Source of the DNA: CALNXN01 sp942490645
GTDB taxonomy: Bacteria > Pseudomonadota > Alphaproteobacteria > Rhodobacterales > Rhodobacteraceae
Length of the DNA stretch: 64,000 nucleotides
Assembly (NCBI GenBank): GCA_942490645.1
Contig: CALNXN010000010.1
Span: forward strand, 248,001-312,000
Direction: 5' to 3'
Under the pieces are notes generated by a model. That model was not told where the DNA came from and did not search any database. It saw only the letters and a list, made by a program, of their open reading frames with translations. The translations under genes were made by a program, and so were the position numbers. Shown here piece after piece: positions 58,306 through 64,000 of the stretch (the stretch's first letter is position 1; every line of letters begins with the position of its first letter).

Positions 58306-58352
58306 AAGTTATTGAGGCAGGTTTCATACAGGCAAGAAACCTATCGAGCAGT
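58276..58352 (-). ncRNA. Candidate small RNA, about 77 nt
   Basis: A free-standing minus-strand transcription unit with no protein reading. A promoter at 58359-58387 (TTGGAC, 17 bp, TATAAA) would start transcription near 58352. The RNA would contain a 7-bp hairpin AGGTTTC / GAAACCT (58336-58342 with 58319-58325) with loop TTGCCTGTAT, then a single-stranded AT-rich stretch, then a terminator hairpin AACGCCTGC / GCAGGCGTT with nine T. No family is recognised; not the CCUCCUCCC-motif type. It lies between bdhA and a frameshifted solute-binding protein gene and is transcribed away from the latter. Confidence 0.6.
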
Positions 58353-58358
58353 GATCTC

Positions 58359-58387
58359 TTTATAAGCAATCTGGCGCCGCAGTCCAA
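58359..58387 (-). promoter_or_regulatory. Promoter of the sRNA candidate
   Basis: TTGGAC (58382-58387) and TATAAA (58359-58364) on the minus strand, spaced exactly 17 bp. It is among the best sigma-70 type promoters visible in the window. Confidence 0.6.
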
Positions 58388-58466
58388 GCTAAAAGTTTGA
58401 TAAGACGTAAATACCCCGGTACGCTGTCCCCCAAGAAAACAAGGGCAGAGCGGGATTGTCTCCAAA

Positions 58467-60291
58467 ATGAATACTGTTTTTTTCCGCTGGAGGTGGCGAA
58501 TTCTTGCTGCTGTTTGCGCGATTCCCACGGCCTTTTCAGCGGCGGCGGAACCGGCCCACGGGCTATCTATGTATGGCGCACCGGCCCTACCACCGGATTT
58601 TGTGTCCCGCCCCTATGTTAACGCCGATGCCCCCAAGGGCGGCAAAATCGTGCTGGGCAACACCGGCGGGTTCGACAGCCTCAATCCGTTTGTGCGCAAA
58701 GGCACCGTGCCGTGGCAGTTGGCCTTTTTCACGCACGAGGCGTTGATGGGGCGCACACAGGACGAACCGTTCACGTTATACGGGCTTTTGGCCGAATCGG
58801 TGGAGGTGCCAGCCCGACAGATCCTGGGTTGAATTCACCCTGCGGCCCGAAGCGCGGTTTTCCGATGGCACGCCCGTCACAGTAGATGACGTGATCTATT
58901 CCTATCGCCTGCTCGGCGAGGACGGACACCCCAGATACCACGGTTTGTGGACCCAGATCAGCAGCATTGAGCAAACCGGGCCACGCTCTGTGCGGATCAG
59001 TTTTTCCAGCGACAACCGTGAATTGGCCCTGTTGGCCGGGATGCGCCCCATTCTGAGCCGCGCGCAGTGGGACGGGCGAGATTTTGCAAACGCACCGATT
59101 GACGAAATCCCCGTTGGCTCCGGCCCTTATCTGGTCAGCGACTATGAAGCGGGTCGCTTTGTGACCCTCAAGCGCAATCCTGAATACTGGGGGGGCGATA
59201 TCCCCTACCGCAAAGGCACTCACAACTTTGACGAGATCAAGCTGGACTTCTACGGCGACGCATCGATCCTCTTCGAGGGCTTCAAATCCGGGGCGATTTC
59301 AGCGGTGCGCGAATTCAACGCAGAAACCTGGGACAACGGATATGACTTCCCGGCTGTGCGGCGGGGTGATGTTGAAAAAACCGAGATCCCGCACCAGAAA
59401 CCTTCCGGAATGACCGGGTTCGTGATGAACACGCGCAAGCCCATTTTTGACGATTGGCGTGTCCGCGAGGCGATGATCCAAGCGTTCAATTTCGAATACA
59501 TCAACGACACGCTCACCGGCAGCGCGCAGCCACGGATCACGTCGTATTTTTCCAACTCGGTCCTGGCGATGCAACCGGGGCCGGCCGGTCCAGAGGTCCG
59601 CGCCCTACTTGCCCCCTTTGCCGATACTTTGCCTCCGGGTACATTGGAGGGGTACGAGCTGCCGCAATCAGATGGCAGCGCGCGCAACCGCCAGGGATTG
59701 CGCAAGGCGGTACAACTGCTGAGTGACGCGGGCTGGACAGTCACTGACGGGAACTTACGAAATTCCGCTGGTGCACCCTTTGCCTTTACCCTGCTGTTGC
59801 CCAAGGGCAGTCAGGAAAACGTGGCTATTGCGGAAATCTACCAACGCGCGTTGGAGCGGTTGGGGATGGCCATCACGATCGAACCGATTGATGACGCGCA
59901 ATATGTTCAGCGGATCAACGCCTTTGACTTCGACATGACCACCTACCGCCGTGCGCTGTCCCTGTCGCCCGGAACCGAACAGCGGTTTTATTGGGGGTCA
60001 GAGGCCGCAGACCAAGAAGGGTCTCGCAACCTGATGGGCGTCAAGTCAGCCGCCGTCGATGCCGCGATTGATGCCATGCTGACCGCCCGAGACGCGGACG
60101 CCCAGATCAGCGCCACCCGTGCCCTCGATCGTTTGCTGACCGCCGGTCGCTATGTGATCCCGTTCTGGAGCTTCGCAACCGGGCGCATCGCCCATATCCG
60201 CGAGATGCAAAGACCCAGCGTCGTGCCGATTTACGGCGACGGTCCAAATTACATGCCAGAGCTGTGGTGGTACGAAGACAAACCCCAATGA
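58467..60291 (+). pseudogene. Frameshifted family 5 extracellular solute-binding protein (YejA-like)
   Basis: The gene for a periplasmic oligopeptide/microcin-type binding protein of about 607 residues is split. Residues 1-121 (signal peptide then APALPPDFVSRPYVNADAPKGGKI, in parts) run in one frame to a TGA at 58830. The true continuation, DRSWVEFTLRPEARFSDGTP then VTVDDVIYSYRLLGED, is in the +1 frame. Removing one C from the CCC at 58813-58815 joins them. The second part is intact to 60291 and ends MPELWWYEDKPQ. Either recent inactivation or a base-call error. No permease or ATPase genes (yejBEF) follow. Confidence 0.85.
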
Positions 60292-60331
60292 TCGTCACAC
60301 CGACGTTACATTGAACCGTTAGCGCGCTGTT

Positions 60332-60805
60332 ATGAACATTCTCGTCCTGTGCACCGGCAACTCGGCCCGCTCCATTCTTCTGGAAACGATCCTGAACACC
60401 CATGGTGCGCCGGATATACACGCCTATTCCGCAGGCAGCCAACCTGCAGGACAGGTGCATCCTGCATCGCTGAAGCTGCTGAATGCGATGGGCTATGACA
60501 CCAAGTCACTCAGGTCCAAAAGCTGGGATGAATTTGCCGACCCCAACGCGCCCAGCATGGACGCGGTGATCACCGTGTGCGGATCGGCAGCAGGCGAGAC
60601 GTGCCCCATGTGGCCCGGCACGCCGCTGCGCGCGCACTGGGGCATCGAAGATCCCGCAAAAGCGCCCCAAGCCGACTGGGACGCCGCGTTTTCCCACAGC
60701 TACGGCCTGCTCAAAGCCAAGGCAGACGCCTTTTTGAGCCTGCCTGTGGCCACACTTGACCGCGATGCGCTGCAAGCGCACCTGAAGGCTGTCGCGGACA
60801 TTTGA
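60332..60805 (+). CDS. ArsC-type arsenate reductase / low-molecular-weight phosphatase fold
   Basis: A 157-residue protein with the P-loop CTGNSAR (C7 to R13, CX5R), LNTHGAPDIHAYSAGSQP, and two further cysteines C83 and C91 in TVCGSAAGETCPMWPG, the arrangement of thioredoxin-linked arsenate reductases with three redox cysteines. It reduces arsenate to arsenite. Its natural partner would be an aquaglyceroporin or Acr3 exporter; the former is next door as a pseudogene, whose reading would begin four bases before the stop. No arsR is seen in the window. Confidence 0.85.
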   Translation: MNILVLCTGNSARSILLETILNTHGAPDIHAYSAGSQPAGQVHPASLKLLNAMGYDTKSLRSKSWDEFADPNAPSMDAVITVCGSAAGETCPMWPGTPLRAHWGIEDPAKAPQADWDAAFSHSYGLLKAKADAFLSLPVATLDRDALQAHLKAVADI

Positions 60806-61212
60806 CGCGCCGCCTCACTGTCGAATGCTTGGGAATATGTCTGCTGGTCGTGTCCGCTATCCGCAGTAACAATATAGACGCTGCCTTTTCGGAATGAGAC
60901 TATCGCCGTGGCGCTTCTGGCCAATGCCATTGCGACCTTTGGTTAGCTCTTTGTCATTTTTACCGGGTCAAAAACGCGCGCCGATGCAGTACCGCCGCTT
61001 GTGGCGCTCTCTGTCACGGGTGCTTAGCGGTTCACCGCGTTGACCAGTTTCACGCGCCCAGCCATCCCAATCGTGCGGGGAATTTCCGATATATTCACGG
61101 CATTTTTCCCAGCAAGATCAAAGGGTTTATCGTCGCGCAGGTCTTGGGTATCGGGGTGGCACATTTGGTCTTGCGGCTGCTCTTCTGGCCGAACGCACCA
61201 GAGCCGGACTAA
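60802..61212 (+). pseudogene. Decayed aquaporin (MIP family) gene
   Basis: Aquaporin remnants can be read in pieces. Frame 1: from TTG at 60802, LTRRLTVECLGICLLVVSA, like the usual MTRRLTAEFLGT start. Frame 2: ETIAVALLANAIAT at 60896, then TAG stops at 60944 and 61025, with the first NPA region degraded, then TSFTRPAIPIVRGISDIFTA. Frame 1 again: KGFIVAQVLGIGVAHLVLRL and the stop at 61210. Two frameshifts, two nonsense codons and a total of 411 bp against about 690 for a full gene. Linked to arsC, so originally an arsenite channel of the AqpS type. Confidence 0.72.
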
Positions 61213-61832
61213 GCCAGAGACGTAACCCACAAGATCGTGGCATCCTCGGGACTGACCGACACGACATTGTGTCCCATCGTCGCGTCGTAATAGGCGCTGT
61301 CGCCACGGCGCATCTCAATCGGCTCGTAGTATTCGGTATACAGCCGAACCATCCCGGTCAGCACATAGAGAAACTCTTCACCGTCATGGCGCACCCAGCC
61401 GTCAAACTCATCCATTGAACGGGCCCGAACCCGTGCGCGGTAGGGCAGCATCTGCTTTTTCGTCAGTGTCTCGGCCAGCAATTCATGCTCGTAGGTCACT
61501 GTGGCCTGCGCATTGCCCTGCCCGGATTTTGTGACCGCCATACGGCCCCCCACCTGACCTTCGCGCGGCGGTGTGAACAGCTGTGGAACGGATATTTCTA
61601 ACCCGACGGCCAGTTTCTTCAAAGCGTCATAGGTGGGTGACATCTGCCCGTTTTCGATCTTGCTCAATGTGGACCGCGCCAGACCTGCCTGTTTGGCGGC
61701 CTGTTCAAGCGTCCACGACCGGGCCTTGCGCAGATCACGCACCCGCGCACCCAGATCAACCGGGGTTGCATGGTCGTGCGCCCCGGATTCCCGGGCGATC
61801 TTGATCAGCGATTTTGGGTCCGAACCTGTCAT
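61209..61832 (-). CDS. XRE-family regulator with cupin domain
   Basis: A 207-residue regulator. The helix-turn-helix is at residues about 25-80 (RVRDLRKARSWTLEQAAKQAG, LARSTLSKIENGQMSPTY), and a cupin domain follows at about 115-205 (GWVRHDGEEFLYVLTGMVRLYT, shortened HDGEEFLYVLTGMVRLY, and MRRGDSAYYDATMGHNV). Such proteins sense a small metabolite. It is divergent from the acyl-CoA synthetase with 67 bp between starts, so control of that gene is likely. Its end overlaps the end of the aquaporin remnant. Confidence 0.9.
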   Translation of the reverse strand: MTGSDPKSLIKIARESGAHDHATPVDLGARVRDLRKARSWTLEQAAKQAGLARSTLSKIENGQMSPTYDALKKLAVGLEISVPQLFTPPREGQVGGRMAVTKSGQGNAQATVTYEHELLAETLTKKQMLPYRARVRARSMDEFDGWVRHDGEEFLYVLTGMVRLYTEYYEPIEMRRGDSAYYDATMGHNVVSVSPEDATILWVTSLA

Positions 61833-61899
61833 GGCTGTCAGCTATAGCCGCGCGCCCCGCACCTTGCAACGCGTCCTGCTGCGCGCTAGCACCTGACGC

Positions 61900-63414
61900 A
61901 TGCTTTCAATCGCCCAAAACGGCACCTGCCCGCCCTGCCCCACACCGTTCAACATGGCGCAATACGTGTTGGCCAAGGGGTTAGAGACGCCTGACAAATG
62001 CGCTTTGTCCGTGCTCGGTGCACCCTCGCCCGAAAACTGGAGCTATGAACAGCTGACGGCGGCTGTTCTCGGCACTGGCCATGGTTTGCTGGAGACCGGT
62101 CTGGTGCCCGGTGACAAAGTGCTTTTACGGCTCGGCAACACGGTCGATTTTCCCATCGCTTATCTGGGGGCACTGGCCGTCGGCATGGTCCCTGTGCCCA
62201 CGTCCGCCGCCCTGACCGAGGCGGAAACCGCACGCATCATCGACGATATCGCGCCCGCTGCCGTGCTGCGTGACGCGCAGGTGCCCTGCCCCGATCACGA
62301 CGGGTTGATCGCGCTGGACCAGCTGCGTGCCATGCGCATTCTACCGCCCGCCGCCTTTCACCTTGGGGATCCAAACCGGCTGGGCTATGTCATTTACACC
62401 TCCGGCACGTCTGGCGTGCCGCGTGCGGTGGGGCATGCGCATCGCGCCATCTGGGCGCGCCAGATGATGTTTGATGGCTGGTACGGGCTAACCACCCAGG
62501 ACTTGATACTGCATGCGGGGGCGTTCAACTGGACCTACACGCTGGGCACTGGGCTGATGGACCCATGGACGTGTGGGGCGTCCGCCCTGATCCCGGCACC
62601 GGGCACGCCGCCGGCTGATCTGTACGGGCTTTTGCGGGATCACAAGGCCAGCATTTTTGCCGCGGCACCCGGGGTTTACAGGCAGATGCTGTCACATCAT
62701 ATCTCGCTTGATCTTCCGGATCTGCGCCACGGATTAAGCGCTGGTGAAAAGCTGCCCATACGGATTGCCGAAAGCTGGCGCGCCGCCACCCACCGCCCTG
62801 TGTTTGAGGCCTACGGCATGTCTGAATGCTCTACCTTTATCTCGTCCAGCCCGAACCACCCCTGCGACGTATCTGCGCTTGGACGCGCGCAGCCGGGCCG
62901 CCACATCGCGCTTTTGGATGCACTCGGCCCCGTGCCGCGCGGCACAGAAGGCACCATCGCCGTGCATCGCAGCGATCCGGGGCTGATGCTGGGATACCTC
63001 AATGCGGCCGAAGAAACCGCCGCCCGGATGCAGGGCGATTGGTTTCTGACCGGCGATCAGGGCGTGATGGATGACACGGGCCAGATCACCTATCTGGGGC
63101 GCAATGATGACATGATGAACGCGGGCGGCTACCGCGTGTCACCCATCGAAGTGGAACAGGTCTTGTCCGGTTTCGCCGGGCTGACGGGGATTGCGGTAAC
63201 GGACGTGCAGATCAAGGCCGACACAACTGTGATTGCCGCCTTTTATACCGCAGCCGAAGCACTGGACGAAGACACGCTGGAGCGATATGCGGGGGCACGT
63301 TTGGCGCGCTACAAACAGCCGCGCCTCTACATTCATCTGGCCGATTTGCCCACAGGGGCGAACGGCAAAGTGCTGCGGCGCGCCCTGCGTGAGCGGTTTG
63401 AGGCCAACACATGA
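61900..63414 (+). CDS. AMP-dependent acyl-CoA synthetase, aromatic/benzoate-CoA ligase-like
   Basis: A 504-residue ANL enzyme. The ATP loop is YTSGTSGVPRAVGHAHRA, the AMP motif YGMSECSTFISSS, the hinge GRNDDMMNAGGYRVSPIEVE, and the catalytic lysine in TGANGKVLRRAL. It lacks the linker length of fatty-acyl ligases and the N-terminus resembles the benzoate/4-hydroxybenzoate-CoA ligase branch, but the substrate is not certain. It overlaps the following DsbA-family gene by four bases (ATGA). Upstream of the divergent XRE-cupin gene, TTGCAA and TAGCAC 17 bp apart are a possible promoter. Confidence 0.87.
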   Translation: MLSIAQNGTCPPCPTPFNMAQYVLAKGLETPDKCALSVLGAPSPENWSYEQLTAAVLGTGHGLLETGLVPGDKVLLRLGNTVDFPIAYLGALAVGMVPVPTSAALTEAETARIIDDIAPAAVLRDAQVPCPDHDGLIALDQLRAMRILPPAAFHLGDPNRLGYVIYTSGTSGVPRAVGHAHRAIWARQMMFDGWYGLTTQDLILHAGAFNWTYTLGTGLMDPWTCGASALIPAPGTPPADLYGLLRDHKASIFAAAPGVYRQMLSHHISLDLPDLRHGLSAGEKLPIRIAESWRAATHRPVFEAYGMSECSTFISSSPNHPCDVSALGRAQPGRHIALLDALGPVPRGTEGTIAVHRSDPGLMLGYLNAAEETAARMQGDWFLTGDQGVMDDTGQITYLGRNDDMMNAGGYRVSPIEVEQVLSGFAGLTGIAVTDVQIKADTTVIAAFYTAAEALDEDTLERYAGARLARYKQPRLYIHLADLPTGANGKVLRRALRERFEANT

Positions 63415-64000
63415 CCAATACCATCAAGCTCGACATCATGTCCGATCCGATCTGCCCATGGTGCTATATCGGCAAGGCGCATCTGGACCGCGCGCTCGCG
63501 GATCACCCCGACCACCCGTTCTTGATCGAATGGCACCCCTTTCAGCTGAACCCGGATATGCCAGCCGAGGGCATGGACCGCCGCGCCTATCTTGAGGGCA
63601 AGTTCGGCGGCAAGGAAGGCGCTGTGCGTGCTTATGCCCCTGTGGTCGAACATGCCAAGGCCGCCGGGCTGAGCATCAATTTCGAAGGGATGAAGCGGAC
63701 GCCAAATACGCTTGATGCACACCGTCTGATCCATTGGGCAGGCGTCGAGGGCCGCCAGACCGCAGCGGTTGCGGCGCTGTTCCAAGCGTATTTTGTCGAT
63801 ACGCGCGACATTGGCGATGCCGAAGTGCTGGCCGATATCGCCGATGGGCTCGAGATGGACGCAGCCGTGGTTGCGCGCCTTCTGGCAAGCGATGCCGATG
63901 TGCAGGCGATCAAGGACAGGGATGCGCACAGCCGCAAAATGGGGATCTCTTCGGTGCCGACGTTCATCGTCGCCGGACAGCATGCCGTGCCCGGCGCCCA
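63411..64000 (+). CDS. DsbA family oxidoreductase, FrnE-like (partial)
   Basis: The first 196 or so residues of a DsbA-fold protein; the C-terminus is beyond the window. The dithiol motif is C15-P-W-C18 (SDPICPWCYIGK), followed by WHPFQLNPDMPAEGMDRRAYLEGKFGG (shorter: WHPFQLNPDMPAEGMDRR), GMKRTPNTLDAHRLIHWA, and SSVPTFIVAG. This is the cytoplasmic FrnE/2-hydroxychromene-2-carboxylate isomerase-like group, not the periplasmic DsbA. Starts on the stop codon of the acyl-CoA synthetase gene (ATGA overlap), so the two are co-translated and possibly linked in stress or aromatic metabolism. Confidence 0.92.
   Translation, partial: MTNTIKLDIMSDPICPWCYIGKAHLDRALADHPDHPFLIEWHPFQLNPDMPAEGMDRRAYLEGKFGGKEGAVRAYAPVVEHAKAAGLSINFEGMKRTPNTLDAHRLIHWAGVEGRQTAAVAALFQAYFVDTRDIGDAEVLADIADGLEMDAAVVARLLASDADVQAIKDRDAHSRKMGISSVPTFIVAGQHAVPGA

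Noticed and set aside
58304..58528. Minus-strand frame of 74 residues over the sRNA candidate
   Set aside because: It has no ribosome site, begins inside the solute-binding protein gene and ends within the terminator region; the promoter found would start transcription inside the frame, after its start.
61040..61225. Plus-strand frame of 61 residues read as an independent gene
   Set aside because: It is a fragment of the decayed aquaporin gene and changes frame within that homology.
1..64000. CRISPR array, insertion sequence, prophage or replication origin
   Set aside because: No regularly spaced repeats, transposase, integrase, phage structural gene or DnaA-box cluster was seen; the gene content is chromosomal and mostly housekeeping.

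Overview
The window reads as ordinary chromosome of a marine alphaproteobacterium of the order Rhodobacterales (Roseobacter group). The evidence is the combination of an IscR without the usual cluster cysteines, a CckA kinase with a CtrA box in front of it, an alphaproteobacterial LexA box (GTTC-N7-GTTC) in front of recA, several VPLPA-CTERM surface proteins, an AB-fused Mrp antiporter and a DmdB-like acyl-CoA ligase. Base composition looks moderately GC-rich by eye; it was not computed. No phage, insertion sequence, CRISPR array or replication origin was seen.

Layout. 1-5.9 kb: iscR, cysteine desulfurase and sufB (Fe-S assembly, cut by the left edge), then a divergent hydrolase/HD-protein run and icd with its terminator. 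5.9-10.5 kb: a VPLPA-CTERM protein, DUF6356 protein, Lrp regulator, SMR pump, typA and a secreted HExxH protein. 10.2-21.4 kb: housekeeping genes DUF1330-alaS-recA, a sulfotransferase, cckA, an RsmB-like methyltransferase, guaB and an agmatinase-family enzyme. 21.5-28.1 kb: accessory stretch with an orphan corrinoid activator, a large VPLPA-CTERM protein behind a CRP-like site, a methyltransferase, a Slam/surface-lipoprotein pair and tRNA-Gly(CCC). 28.1-34.1 kb: six-gene Mrp/Mnh cation/proton antiporter. 34.3-42.8 kb: acyl-CoA ligase and thioesterase, the zwf-pgl-pgi operon, an unassigned radical SAM enzyme, DUF2855 and Usg proteins. 43-51.7 kb: gyrA, a small secreted protein, a third VPLPA-type protein, M32 carboxypeptidase, ctaA, TrmJ and a ThiE-like protein. 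51.7-58.2 kb: a HupE/DUF4198 divergent pair sharing a CATG at their start codons, psuK-psuG, DUF502, patatin and 3-hydroxybutyrate dehydrogenase. 58.3-61.2 kb: a region in decay holding a candidate small RNA, a frameshifted solute-binding protein gene, an ArsC-like enzyme and a wrecked aquaporin gene. 61.2-64 kb: XRE-cupin regulator divergent from an acyl-CoA synthetase and a DsbA-family protein cut by the right edge.

The main observations for follow-up are the unannotated sRNA candidate at about 58276-58352 (minus), the Slam-lipoprotein pair, the shared-start HupE/DUF4198 pair, the aquaporin and solute-binding protein wrecks, and a set of regulatory palindromes (CtrA at cckA, LexA at recA, ICE-like at iscR, CRP-like at a VPLPA-CTERM gene). 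All family assignments rest on reading motifs by eye; no database search was run.
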